Shown: piece after piece, positions 15,485-24,082 of the stretch
How the letters are laid out: every line of letters starts with the position of its first letter
Position numbering within the stretch: the first letter of the stretch is position 1
NCBI GenBank assembly: GCA_017560085.1
Contig: JAFYPA010000055.1
Coordinates: forward strand, 1 to 33,445
DNA length: 33,445 nucleotides
Direction: 5' to 3'
Source of the DNA: Clostridia bacterium
Lineage (GTDB): Bacteria > Bacillota > Clostridia > Oscillospirales > CAG-382
Made by a program: the position numbers and the translations under genes
The notes under the pieces: generated by a model
What the model saw: the letters and a program-made list of their open reading frames with translations, nothing else
The model's database searches: none
What the model was told of the DNA's origin: nothing

Positions 15485-16555
15485 TTATCTTGCTTTCCTT
15501 ACGATTTCGGAAAGAATGTCGTATTTGGATATGATATCCTTGCACATTGCAAGCTGTGTTCTCGCTCTGTCGAGATTGTGATTGGGTCTGTGGATTTTGA
15601 AGTAGGTATCACCCTCGAGATAGTCCGTGAGGAATCTTATACCGCATTCATAGGTGAGAAGGAATACGGAGTACGGAAGAAGGTCAAGCTCCTTTTGGCA
15701 GATGCCGTCTCCGATGCCCGCAAGGAAGCCCTTTACGTAGCTTGCGAAAAGCTCGGTGGAAAGTCCTACCTTTGAAAGGTCGGTTTCGTCCTCAGCCGCC
15801 ATTGCACCGCCTGTGCGCAGTCCGTCGCCGAAGTCGTAAAGGAGTGAGCCGGGCATAACGGTATCCAGGTCTATTACGGCAACTCCCTTTCCTGTCTGAG
15901 GGTCTATGAGGACATTATTGATTTTTGTATCGTTATGGGTTACGCGAAGCGGTATTGTGCCGTCCTCGATGCCCTTTGTTACCTTGTCGATTTCATTTTC
16001 AAAGGAAAGGGCGTATTCCACCTCTTCCTTTACCGAATCAAGTCTTCCCGCCTTATTATCGGCGATAGCCCTTTTGAGTGCTTCAAAGCGAAGGGGTGTA
16101 TTATGGAAGTTCTTTATGGATTCGTGCAGTGTTTCCGCAGGAAAATCAGAGAGCATATTCTGAAATTCGCCGAAGGATTTTGCGGCACTTTCCAGAATTT
16201 CCGCAGAGCTTACGTTATCATAGCTTACCGCTCCCTCGATGAACTTATACATTCTGTAGCAATTGCCGTCCTCGTCACGGTAGTAGCTTTTACCGTCAAG
16301 GGTTTTGATTACGGTGAGGGTTTCTCTTTCCGTGTCCCTTCCCTGCTCCGCGAGCTTTTTCTTTATATGGACTGTTACCGCGTTTATGTTATTCATAACT
16401 CCGTCGGGGTCTGTGAATATGGCGGTATTTATTCTCTGAAGAATATATTTCGGGCAGGGCGTTATAAGATAGGTATCATTTATGTGGCCGTTGCCGTAGG
16501 GGTAGCTTTTCTGCTGTACGTCAAATTGTCTGTAGATTTCTTCAAATGATTTCAT
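15485..16555 (-). CDS. nahK: N-acetylhexosamine 1-kinase-like (aminoglycoside phosphotransferase fold)
   Basis: This protein resembles Bifidobacterium NahK, which phosphorylates GlcNAc and GalNAc at C1 with ATP in the lacto-N-biose/galacto-N-biose pathway. Shared features are PYGNGHINDTYL (16-30 region, nucleotide loop), YILQRINT, the Brenner motif RVTHNDTKINN with catalytic D209, and AVIDLDTVMPGSLLYDFGD (metal-binding D229/D231). Length (356) agrees with NahK (about 359). The start ATG follows GGAGAG. The usual partners (GNB phosphorylase, GalT, GalE) are not adjacent, so the kinase may serve salvage of free hexosamines. The substrate is inferred from similarity. Confidence 0.8.
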   Translation of the reverse strand: MKSFEEIYRQFDVQQKSYPYGNGHINDTYLITPCPKYILQRINTAIFTDPDGVMNNINAVTVHIKKKLAEQGRDTERETLTVIKTLDGKSYYRDEDGNCYRMYKFIEGAVSYDNVSSAEILESAAKSFGEFQNMLSDFPAETLHESIKNFHNTPLRFEALKRAIADNKAGRLDSVKEEVEYALSFENEIDKVTKGIEDGTIPLRVTHNDTKINNVLIDPQTGKGVAVIDLDTVMPGSLLYDFGDGLRTGGAMAAEDETDLSKVGLSTELFASYVKGFLAGIGDGICQKELDLLPYSVFLLTYECGIRFLTDYLEGDTYFKIHRPNHNLDRARTQLAMCKDIISKYDILSEIVRKAR

Positions 16556-16591
16556 TTTTTACTCTCCGTAAATTCCGAGGTTTATGAAAAC

Positions 16592-16620
16592 ATTTTAGCA
16601 CATTAAATCAAAAAAGTAAA
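16592..16620 (-). promoter_or_regulatory. Promoter of the nahK-like gene
   Basis: On the minus strand TTTACT, a 17-base spacer and TAAAAT, about 37 bases before the start codon. The rest of the 222-base gap to the next gene is AT-rich, with no other clear signal. Confidence 0.6.
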
Positions 16621-16777
16621 TACGCATAAATATTCTTTATTTCGCAAAAGTTACACTTTTTTCGTTACTGTAAAAAAGTATCAAAGCAAAAAAATAAATT
16701 CATATTTTCGAATAGAATTAACGAATAATTTATGTTAAAATTAACATCAACAAGACAGCAAGAGGTTATTAAGTGCG

Positions 16778-17641
16778 ATGAAATTCTTATGCAACAAAAT
16801 CGGACTTCCAAGAGAAGCATCCGAATACATTTACTCCGTTTACAACGGCATCACCCACAACAAAAACGCCTACGAAAGCCTTATGCGTGCGAAGGTAAGC
16901 TTTCTTTCTCAGGGCTCAAAGGAATATATCTCCTGTATTGAAAAAATTCACGATGAGACGGGAGTTCATATTTACACGGTGAATCTCATTCTTGTTCTTG
17001 TATGTGCAAAGACCGCAAAGGCAAGGTACGAGGAAAAGGGATACCCCGAGGATGTTTACTTTGATACTATGACGGACATCGGCTTCAAGGTTACCGAGTG
17101 CAGAAAAATGTACAATGTATGGGGAGTTTCCGCTCTTGAATGGTACAGAGGAATTTTCTCGCTTCGCACCTTTAAGCTCGGAAGGCTTGAATTTGCTTTT
17201 CTTCCCTACCCTTATGATTCCTACAAGGATTATGTAAAGAAGGGCGAAAATGTTTTCAGCTGTCACATTCCTTCCGCAGGTCCGCTTACTCCCGAGTCGG
17301 TTATTGATTCGCTGAAAAGAGCGTATAAATTCTTCGGATGCACGGACAAGCTTGTTGTTTACTGTCATTCGTGGCTGATTTATCCCGCACATTATGAGCT
17401 TTTCCCCAACGGCTCCAATCTTCGTGCGTTCTATGATTTATTTGATATAATTGCAGAGGAGCAGGAAAACGACAACAGAAATCTATGGAGAATCTTCTAC
17501 AAGCCAAACGATACTCCCTATGATGAGCTCCCCGAAAACACGACCCTTCAGAGAAACTTCAAGAAATATCTCAAGGAAGGCAGCTATATCGGTGTCGGTG
17601 TTGGTATGCTTATATTCGACGGAGAGAAAATTGTAAAGTAA
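16778..17641 (+). CDS. Acyltransferase-domain protein (NAT_N / GNAT_C-like)
   Basis: This 287-residue cytoplasmic protein looks like the Clostridia family annotated as acyltransferase domain-containing protein, with an N-terminal helical NAT_N-like part (about 1-125) and a GNAT_C-like part (about 130-287). Supporting stretches are LGRLEFAF, the loop HIPSAGPLTPESVIDSLKRA and VYCHSWLIYP. The acetyl-CoA-binding R/QxxGxG motif of classical GNATs is not evident, so catalytic activity and substrate are unknown. The start codon ATG follows AGAGGT with a rather long 11-base gap. It is flanked by its own terminator and has no operon partners. Confidence 0.68.
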   Translation: MKFLCNKIGLPREASEYIYSVYNGITHNKNAYESLMRAKVSFLSQGSKEYISCIEKIHDETGVHIYTVNLILVLVCAKTAKARYEEKGYPEDVYFDTMTDIGFKVTECRKMYNVWGVSALEWYRGIFSLRTFKLGRLEFAFLPYPYDSYKDYVKKGENVFSCHIPSAGPLTPESVIDSLKRAYKFFGCTDKLVVYCHSWLIYPAHYELFPNGSNLRAFYDLFDIIAEEQENDNRNLWRIFYKPNDTPYDELPENTTLQRNFKKYLKEGSYIGVGVGMLIFDGEKIVK

Positions 17642-17653
17642 GATATAAATTAT

Positions 17654-17689
17654 CCCCCGACCGTAAATATTCGGTCGGGGGAATTTTTT
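17654..17689. terminator. Bidirectional terminator between the acyltransferase and GRE1 genes
   Basis: CCCCCGACCG pairs exactly with CGGTCGGGGG over an 8-base loop, followed by AATTTTTT on the plus strand. The minus-strand tail (ATAATTT) is weaker. Confidence 0.9.
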
Positions 17690-19850
17690 ATTGCTCTGCC
17701 TGAGTTATGAATTCGTTCTGCTCCGTTTCGGAGAGATTTACGAAATTTGCGTTCCAGCCGCAGACACGGATCTGGAGATTTTTGTACTTCTCGGGAGTTT
17801 TCTGTGCGAGCTTCAAAATTTCCGAGGAAAGGATATTGAACTGTATTGCAAAGCCCTTGCCGTTCATAAATGAAGTCAGAAGTCCGAGTATTGCGTTTGT
17901 TCCTTCTTCACCTGCGGCGGACGAGCTGTGAAGAACTACGTCCGTCACACAGCCGTCGGGGATTTTTTCGGAATTTGTTTTGAGAACGGAGTTTATAAAG
18001 GATGTCACGCCGTTTTTATCCATTCCCACGGTTGCGCAGAAATTCTTTGAGAGAGGCTCGCCCGCTCTGTGTCCGTCGGGAAGTGCGGCGGTTGCTTTGC
18101 CGAAGCGGAAGCGCCAGTCTATGGAGAAGTTACCGTATCTGTAGACACCGCCTCTGCCGTTTTTGTGACCATTGATTATATCTGCGAGGAAGTCGCTCAT
18201 ATCGGAGAAGATTGCATCCGCTTCGTCTTGATTGTTGGCGAATTTCGGGTATGCAAGGCACCTTTCACGAAGTGCGGGGTTCTCCTTCCAGTCGGAAGCA
18301 AGGACGGCACGGAGCTCGTCCATTGTGGCAAGCTTATCCTCAAAAACAAGCTTTTTCACTGCAAGAAGGCTGTCCGCAAGTGATGCCTGACAGGCGCATA
18401 CAATAGAGGTATTATTGTACTTCGCACCGCCCGAGAAAATATCCGTGCCCTTTTCCACACTTGATTTGAAGGTTGCGGAAAGAATCGGGGCTGTGAAAAA
18501 GTCCTTAAAGTAAGGCTCGTAAGCGGAGATTGTATTCATACATACGGTTACGCAGTGTCTTAGGTAGTCCTTGAATGATGTATAGAATTCATCGAAGCTT
18601 TTGTATTCGGTGCGTGGCTCAAATTCCGTGCGGATGTCCTTCAGAATATCTCTTCCGCCGTGGATGAACATATCAAGGATTTTCGGAAGGTTTATTCTGC
18701 CGCCACAGGTTGAAGGGATTTCCTCGCCCTCGCTTGCGGTTTCGTAGCAGCCGTAGACTATTACTTTTTTTGCGTCCTCGGGGGATATTCCTATTCCTTC
18801 AAGGGCTTTTGAGGCAAGGTCGTTATTTATAAAGACAAAGCTGCTTTTGCCATTTTTTATAAGCTCTATTATGAGCCTTGTTATATCCGGTCTTACATCC
18901 TTGTGGTACAAGACGTGAATCTTCGGGTCGTAGATGTCAAGCTTTGCGTATTCCTCAAGAAGCACACGGGTGAAGTCGTTTGTGGCATCCGTGCCGTCTG
19001 CGTTTCTTCCGCAGATGTAGAAGGGCATATTGGCGGCTACCTTCATAAGGAAGATTTTATAGAAGAAGTCTCTTATAAGCTCGCGGAGCTGTGCCTCGGT
19101 AAATCTTCCGCTTGCTATATCTTCCGTGTAAAATCTTCCGTAAAGTCGGTCAAGACCTCCGAGAGAGCGGACTGTTGACAGCTCAAGCTTTGTCTGGAGG
19201 CTGTATATAATGAGGGTCAGCTGCATTGCCTCGGCAAGAGTTTTCGGGGCGTTTTCCGAAAGTGAGGTGAGGTTTTCAGCAACGAATTGCATTTTCGGTG
19301 TGCCGATTCTTTCTGCGCTTTCCGCAAATTTCAGAAGGAGCTTTATTATTGATTTGTATACGCGAAGGGAGTTATCGTAGAATTCGGTTTTTTCGGGGTT
19401 GTCAAGGCTTTCGGCACGGTATTTTTCAAGTCTTGCGATTATACCGGGAATGCCGTTTTCCATTACGAATTTCCAGTCGGGGGCAAGATGACCGAAGTCG
19501 GCTGAGGGCTCTATTGCAAGGGCTTCGGAGAGTACATTTGTGTCGGTGGTTTCGTCGTTGACCTTGCGGAATATATTCGGAGCAACGCCTCGCCAGAATT
19601 TACGGCCGGTTATATCGTAATGTGTGAATTTATCGGCGAAGAATTCATCGGGGAAAACCTCGACCATACAGTTTTCAATTATGAAGGACATCGCCTCGCT
19701 TTTGGTTTTGGCGAAGGACTGATTTTTTGCGAATATCTTATCGCATTCCGCACGGAGCTCATCCTCGGGAAGCCCGGAGAGTGTGTCCCGGTTGTCGGAT
19801 TTGTACTGATTTGCAAGAGCTTCCATGCTGTAATCAAAGGTGTTCCACAT
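17688..19850 (-). CDS. Glycyl radical enzyme 1 (PFL-like, unassigned substrate)
   Basis: This is a PFL/diol-dehydratase-superfamily enzyme of 720 residues with a PFL-like barrel (about 1-600) and a C-terminal Gly_radical domain. The radical loop IRVCGWNANFVNLS places the radical on G698. The catalytic Cys is C368 in VYGCYETASEGEE, with the usual C-x-E base E370 kept, but the following Pro seen in choline lyase and glycerol dehydratase is absent. PFL itself has two adjacent Cys here, so pyruvate is not the substrate. ATG 19848-19850 follows GGGGGAG. The gene is divergent from AraC1. No activase is adjacent. The fold and radical chemistry are seen directly in the motifs; the reaction is not recognisable. 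Confidence 0.88.
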   Translation of the reverse strand: MWNTFDYSMEALANQYKSDNRDTLSGLPEDELRAECDKIFAKNQSFAKTKSEAMSFIIENCMVEVFPDEFFADKFTHYDITGRKFWRGVAPNIFRKVNDETTDTNVLSEALAIEPSADFGHLAPDWKFVMENGIPGIIARLEKYRAESLDNPEKTEFYDNSLRVYKSIIKLLLKFAESAERIGTPKMQFVAENLTSLSENAPKTLAEAMQLTLIIYSLQTKLELSTVRSLGGLDRLYGRFYTEDIASGRFTEAQLRELIRDFFYKIFLMKVAANMPFYICGRNADGTDATNDFTRVLLEEYAKLDIYDPKIHVLYHKDVRPDITRLIIELIKNGKSSFVFINNDLASKALEGIGISPEDAKKVIVYGCYETASEGEEIPSTCGGRINLPKILDMFIHGGRDILKDIRTEFEPRTEYKSFDEFYTSFKDYLRHCVTVCMNTISAYEPYFKDFFTAPILSATFKSSVEKGTDIFSGGAKYNNTSIVCACQASLADSLLAVKKLVFEDKLATMDELRAVLASDWKENPALRERCLAYPKFANNQDEADAIFSDMSDFLADIINGHKNGRGGVYRYGNFSIDWRFRFGKATAALPDGHRAGEPLSKNFCATVGMDKNGVTSFINSVLKTNSEKIPDGCVTDVVLHSSSAAGEEGTNAILGLLTSFMNGKGFAIQFNILSSEILKLAQKTPEKYKNLQIRVCGWNANFVNLSETEQNEFITQAEQ

Positions 19851-19879
19851 ATGCTTCTCCCCCTTTTGTCATTAGTTAC

Positions 19880-19907
19880 ATTATACACCCACAAAGATTT
19901 TTGTAAA
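19880..19907 (-). promoter_or_regulatory. GRE1 promoter
   Basis: On the minus strand TTTACA, a 16-base spacer and TATAAT, about 30 bases before the GRE1 start. The -35 context CATTTACA is shared with the GRE2 promoter. Confidence 0.65.
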
Positions 19908-19958
19908 TGCATTTTGCAAACAAACAGTATTTTCCGAACATATTTAATAATTTATATA

Positions 19959-19987
19959 TTGATTTATTCCACACTTTCTCTTATAAT
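19959..19987 (+). promoter_or_regulatory. AraC1 promoter
   Basis: TTGATT, a 17-base spacer and TATAAT, about 30 bases before the AraC1 start. It is back to back with the GRE1 promoter, with about 50 bases between them for regulator binding. Confidence 0.7.
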
Positions 19988-20017
19988 TTATGCATAAATA
20001 AAACACGGAGGACCATT

Positions 20018-20812
20018 ATGCCTGATATTTGCGAAGGACAGCTTTACATCTCCGAGGTATTGAGTGTATACAAGGGTACAAGCAGCAAGGGGCACACCCA
20101 TATACAGTCGAGGCACAGTGACAGCTTTGTTTTTGTTCTCACGGGGGAAGCAACTTATTTCTTCGGAAACCGTAAAATGAAGGCTGAGCCGGGAAACATA
20201 CTGTTTCTGGCGGGAGGAAGCATGTATGATATTGATGTGCCGTGTGAGAATTTTACGCATATTCATGTAAATTTTAATTTCCGCGAGTCGGAAGCACGCA
20301 CATTCGACTGTAATATTTTCAAGAGCGAGACGCTTGCTTCGGCGGAGTCGGATTTTATAAATCTTTACAAGAAATGGCAGATAGGAAGTATTGCGGACAA
20401 GGTGGGCTCGGTGGCTCTGGTTTACGGGATTTATTACAAAATTATTGCCTCGGAGTCTTATTCCTATATTGATTCCTCGCAGAAGAACTATATAAACAAT
20501 GCCGTTGAGATTATCCACAGAAGCTTCGGCAATCCCGAATTTGATGTTGAGGGGCTTGCGGATTGTCTGGGTCTTAGCTCGGTGCATTTGCGAAGGCTCT
20601 TTAAAAAGACACACAATACCTCTCCGATAAAATATCTTACCTCGGTAAGGGTGGAAAAGGCTAAGGAGCTTTTGAGGTACAGTGAGAGATCGGTGAATGA
20701 GATTTCAGAAATCTGCGGATTCGCTTCGGGGTATTATTTTTCAAGGGTATTCAAGGCGGAGACGGGCTTTACTCCTACGCAGTACAGAAGCATTATAGGT
20801 GATTATATGTAA
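20018..20812 (+). CDS. AraC-family regulator 1, partner of GRE1
   Basis: This is a 264-residue transcription factor with an N-terminal cupin ligand-binding domain (about 10-110; KGHTHIQSRHSDSFVFVLTGEA and EPGNILFLAGG) and a C-terminal double helix-turn-helix (about 165-262; LADCLGLSSVHLRRLFKKTHNTSP and ISEICGFASGYYFSRVFKAETG in shorter parts). I chose ATG 20018 (MPDICEGQ), with CGGAGGA just upstream; the longer reading from 19907 overlaps the promoter. It is divergent from GRE1 across 167 bases, so it most likely senses the GRE1 substrate or a related sugar-like compound and activates GRE1. Confidence 0.9.
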   Translation: MPDICEGQLYISEVLSVYKGTSSKGHTHIQSRHSDSFVFVLTGEATYFFGNRKMKAEPGNILFLAGGSMYDIDVPCENFTHIHVNFNFRESEARTFDCNIFKSETLASAESDFINLYKKWQIGSIADKVGSVALVYGIYYKIIASESYSYIDSSQKNYINNAVEIIHRSFGNPEFDVEGLADCLGLSSVHLRRLFKKTHNTSPIKYLTSVRVEKAKELLRYSERSVNEISEICGFASGYYFSRVFKAETGFTPTQYRSIIGDYM

Positions 20813-20817
20813 TAAAA

Positions 20818-20872
20818 AAGGCTTTACAGCGGTAGTCGGAATTTTTCCTGCCGTGTAAAGCCTTGATTTTTT
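20818..20872. terminator. Bidirectional terminator between AraC1 and GRE2
   Basis: AAGGCTTTACA pairs exactly with TGTAAAGCCTT, with an inner CGG/CCG pairing, followed by GATTTTTTAT on the plus strand. On the minus strand the hairpin is followed by TTTTTTATT. Confidence 0.9.
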
Positions 20873-23003
20873 ATGATTTTATTTCCGTTCTTGCGATGAC
20901 ATTATCCTGAATGTGCTCGTTGAGCTTTGTGAAATAGCCCGAGAATCCGCTGACTCTTACCCTGAGGCTTGCGTAGTCATCTGGATTATTTTTTGCGGCT
21001 ATGAGCTCTTCTCTTGAAACATAGTTGAGCTGGAAGTGTAGACCGCCCATTTTAAGGTAGGTTTCAAGGATTTTCACGGTCTTTCCGAAGTTGTCGTCGT
21101 TTCTGATTAAGCTTTCCTCAAGAAGGACATTGCAGACAAAGGGACCGCAGAGGATTCCGAATTTATCCACGCCCGCAACGGAGGTAAGAAGAGCAGTGAG
21201 TCCTTCTCTGTCCTTGCCTCTGCTCTGCCCTACACCCACCATAAAGGGCTCGCCGTCGAATCTGCCGTCGGGGGTTGCTTTGGTCTTTTTTCCGAACCAC
21301 GCATAGTGGGGGTTGTAGCCCGTGAGAGTTCCGAAGAGGATGCTGTTACCGAATTTATCCTTTCTGCCGTGAGCGAATTTGTAGAGGCTTTCGGTGAAGC
21401 GGTTTGATACCTCATCGGAGGTTTCGTAGTTGTTTCCGAAGAATTTGCCTTTTCTGAGGATTTGGGAACGAAGCTCCTCGTAGCCGCTCCAGTTTGCACA
21501 GAGGGCGTCGAGCATTTCCTTCATTGTGACTATTTTTTCGTCAAAGACAAACTGCTTTATTATGCTGATTGAGTCTATTACACAGACGAAGCCCATAAGG
21601 TTTGAGCCTGTGATATTTATTCTCGCTCCGCCCTTTTCTACGGATTTTGCGTTTTCTATACAGCCGTTTATAAAAAGGGAGCTTATTACATTTGTATCGT
21701 ATGAGCGAAGGTTGTTATAGTGATTGCCGTACCAGAAAAGTCGGTCGAGGTCGCTGTGAAGCTCCTTCTCGTAGAGGGCGTAGAATTCGTCGAAGCTTTG
21801 GCATTTGAGTACGGCTTCTTTTTTGTCGTACAGTGTATTTACAAGCGAGCGAGCAATGTTTCCCGTGTTGCCGCCCATCCAGATGCTTCCGCAGAAGGCA
21901 GGCTCGTTACAGCCTACCATTGTGTAGTTTATGGCATCCTCGAAGCTTACGCCTACGTTATGCATAAAGCCCTTTACTCTGGGCTCGTCGTTTACTACAG
22001 CGATTCTCTTGTATTTGTCGTGCCTTTCACAGTCGAGGACATAGTATAAAACCTCACTCGGAGTTTTGGGTGTCCAGCGCAGGCTCACCTGCGGACGGTA
22101 AACGGGCATTTCCATCATTGCTTCTATTATAAGGCGTGAAAGCTCGTTGAAGCCGTCCTCACCGTCCTTTGTGTAACCTCCTATTGCGAAGTGACTTTCA
22201 CCGCCCTTGTCGCCTGCCCAGGAGGTTTTACAGTTGGTAAAGCCGTTGATGGTGATAAACCATTCCTGAATAAGCTCCTTGGCGTCCTCTCTTGTGATTG
22301 TGCCCTCGCTGATTTCTTTTATATATGACTTATACAGATATCTGTCGGGAGTGCCTATACTGTCGGGAAGGAAATGGAAGCAGAAGAACACCGTCTGAAT
22401 TGTTTCTCGGAAGGTTTCGGCGGGATTTTCGGGAACCTTGCGGAGAATCTGCGCCATTTTCAGAAGCTCGTTTTTTCTGTCGTCCGTTTTAGCCTCGGAT
22501 GACTTTTTCTCGCATTCGTCCGCACACTTATGCGCCCATGCGATTATGCCGTCGCAGACTATATCGAGAGCTTCAAGATAATCCACGGATGCGGGGTTGT
22601 CCTTGTGGGTATCCTTGGATGAGGCAATTTTTGCCTTGAGTCCCTTGATGCCGTTGTTTATTACGAAGGTGAAGTCGGGTGTGGAGTGCTGCCATTCGAA
22701 GGTGGAGAGGTTTTCCTGCGGATTTGCATAGAAAACGTCCTTTACCGCTCTGAAATGCTTGTGTCCCTGTCTTCTGAAGATATCACCGGGGAACTCTGCG
22801 GAATCAAACTTTATAAGTCCCGCAAATCTTGCATCGTCGTCAATTCGTACATTCTGTGCGAGCATATATTCGCAGGCTCTTTTGGCGTTTCTTTTGCTGT
22901 CCGAAAGAAGCATATCCGCTTCGTCGAATTTCGGGAGGACTGCTGCGGGGTATATTTCGTTATTCATGCAATATTCTGCCATTTTTGCTATTCTGTCTGT
23001 CAT
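20871..23003 (-). CDS. Glycyl radical enzyme 2 (diol-dehydratase-like active site, unassigned substrate)
   Basis: This is a 710-residue GRE. C365 and E367 lie in MVGCNEPAF, close to the GCVEP of glycerol dehydratase and choline lyase, and G686 is the radical site in RVRVSGFSGYF. The barrel motif AIGGYTKDGEDGFNELSRL is well conserved. It is shorter than CutC or glycerol dehydratase (about 780-850). I prefer ATG 23001-23003 (MTDRIAKM), which has AAGGAGC about eight bases upstream; the in-frame ATG at 23027 has no ribosome site and lies nearly on the -10. It is divergent from AraC2. An eliminase or dehydratase acting on a vicinal diol or similar compound is the best guess. Confidence 0.9.
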   Translation of the reverse strand: MTDRIAKMAEYCMNNEIYPAAVLPKFDEADMLLSDSKRNAKRACEYMLAQNVRIDDDARFAGLIKFDSAEFPGDIFRRQGHKHFRAVKDVFYANPQENLSTFEWQHSTPDFTFVINNGIKGLKAKIASSKDTHKDNPASVDYLEALDIVCDGIIAWAHKCADECEKKSSEAKTDDRKNELLKMAQILRKVPENPAETFRETIQTVFFCFHFLPDSIGTPDRYLYKSYIKEISEGTITREDAKELIQEWFITINGFTNCKTSWAGDKGGESHFAIGGYTKDGEDGFNELSRLIIEAMMEMPVYRPQVSLRWTPKTPSEVLYYVLDCERHDKYKRIAVVNDEPRVKGFMHNVGVSFEDAINYTMVGCNEPAFCGSIWMGGNTGNIARSLVNTLYDKKEAVLKCQSFDEFYALYEKELHSDLDRLFWYGNHYNNLRSYDTNVISSLFINGCIENAKSVEKGGARINITGSNLMGFVCVIDSISIIKQFVFDEKIVTMKEMLDALCANWSGYEELRSQILRKGKFFGNNYETSDEVSNRFTESLYKFAHGRKDKFGNSILFGTLTGYNPHYAWFGKKTKATPDGRFDGEPFMVGVGQSRGKDREGLTALLTSVAGVDKFGILCGPFVCNVLLEESLIRNDDNFGKTVKILETYLKMGGLHFQLNYVSREELIAAKNNPDDYASLRVRVSGFSGYFTKLNEHIQDNVIARTEIKS

Positions 23004-23038
23004 CGTGTAAAGCTCCTTGTATGACATTATATGTGTTC

Positions 23039-23067
23039 ATTATATTTTGAATCCGCCCGAATGTAAA
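23039..23067 (-). promoter_or_regulatory. GRE2 promoter
   Basis: On the minus strand TTTACA, a 17-base spacer and TATAAT. A second TATAAT lies 15 bases further downstream. Confidence 0.68.
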
Positions 23068-23120
23068 TGTTTGTTATGTGCTTTTTATACTTTATGGTAC
23101 AAAATTAAGGCTTGTTCATA

Positions 23121-23149
23121 TTGACAAACAGTTGTATTTACTGTATAAT
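23121..23149 (+). promoter_or_regulatory. AraC2 promoter with inverted repeat in the spacer
   Basis: TTGACA, a 17-base spacer and TATAAT form a perfect core promoter. Within it, ACAGT (23128-23132) and ACTGT (23140-23144) form an inverted repeat, a plausible autoregulatory operator. Confidence 0.8.
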
Positions 23150-23168
23150 CCCATTGGAAGGTGATGTA

Positions 23169-23957
23169 ATGTTTGATTGCAAGGACATATATATTAAGGA
23201 TATCCGCTCGGTTGTGCTTTTAACGCCGCCGCAGAATCCGCCGAAGAGAAGCTATTATGGTCCGAGAATGGGCAGCTTCGAGCTTGTTTACTTTATTTCA
23301 AGCGAGAATATAACCTCATTCGACGGCAAAATAATTCACAACAAGCCGGGCTGTCTTGAGTACCTGCCGAAGCTAAATTATGATGTAGAATACATTGTAG
23401 ACAGTATTGTTGTCGGTGAGTGCATTGATATACATTTTGATACTGATTTTCCCTTGCCGACCGAGGCATTCGGTCTTAATCTTTCGGACAATAAGAATTT
23501 AAAGCAGATGTTTACTAAAATGTATTCGGTATGGCTTTCAAAAAAGGAAGGCTATTACTACAAGTGTATGGAGCTGTTTTACGGTATTCTCGGTGAGATT
23601 CAGAAAACGAGGTCGTCATATCTTCCGAACAGCAAGTACGACAAAATAAAGCCGGGCATTGACTATATCTCAGAGCACTGCTTTGACGAGAATTTCGACT
23701 ATTCCGAGCCAAGCAGGCTCTGCGGGATAAGCTATTCCTATTTCAAGCGGTTGTTTATAGAAAAGTATAACTGCAATCCCAACGAGTATGTAAATTCGAG
23801 AAAGCTTGAGCGTGCCTGCGAGCTTCTCGGGACGGGTTATTACACTATCGGTGAAATTTCGCTCGCTGTCGGTTATTCGAATGTGTATTATTTCAGCAAG
23901 GTATTCAAGGAAAAGTACGGCTGTCCGCCGAGCAGGTATTCATTTAACAAAGATTGA
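23169..23957 (+). CDS. AraC-family regulator 2, partner of GRE2
   Basis: This 262-residue regulator has an N-terminal ligand-sensing domain that is only weakly cupin-like (about 1-110) and a C-terminal AraC double helix-turn-helix (about 165-260; PSRLCGISYSYFKRLF, then ISLAVGYSNVYYFSKVFKEK). I used ATG 23169 (MFDCKDIY), with GGAAGGTGA upstream; the longer reading begins in the promoter. It is divergent from GRE2 across about 165 bases and probably controls it. No clear terminator follows. An alpha/beta hydrolase with its own promoter begins 125 bases later in the same direction. Confidence 0.9.
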   Translation: MFDCKDIYIKDIRSVVLLTPPQNPPKRSYYGPRMGSFELVYFISSENITSFDGKIIHNKPGCLEYLPKLNYDVEYIVDSIVVGECIDIHFDTDFPLPTEAFGLNLSDNKNLKQMFTKMYSVWLSKKEGYYYKCMELFYGILGEIQKTRSSYLPNSKYDKIKPGIDYISEHCFDENFDYSEPSRLCGISYSYFKRLFIEKYNCNPNEYVNSRKLERACELLGTGYYTIGEISLAVGYSNVYYFSKVFKEKYGCPPSRYSFNKD

Positions 23958-24002
23958 CAAAATAACGGGTTTCTTTCTTTGAATTTTAATAAAAAAGTAC
24001 CA

Positions 24003-24031
24003 TTGAAATATGCAGAATTATGTAGTATAAT
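24003..24031 (+). promoter_or_regulatory. Promoter of the alpha/beta hydrolase
   Basis: TTGAAA, a 17-base spacer and TATAAT, followed by a second TATAAT at 24035-24040 and a leader of about 45 bases. Confidence 0.75.
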
Positions 24032-24082
24032 AGGTATAATGAAATATTGTATACTAATATACATCCCGAAAGGAATACTGAA

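Noticed and set aside
16556..16777. A small gene or cre site in the gap between nahK and the acyltransferase gene
   Set aside because: No open frame with a ribosome site was seen, and a cre-like TGAAAACA stretch does not fit the 14-base consensus.
17688..19850. Annotation of GRE1 as true pyruvate formate-lyase
   Set aside because: The active site has a single Cys followed by Tyr-Glu instead of the Cys-Cys pair of PFL.
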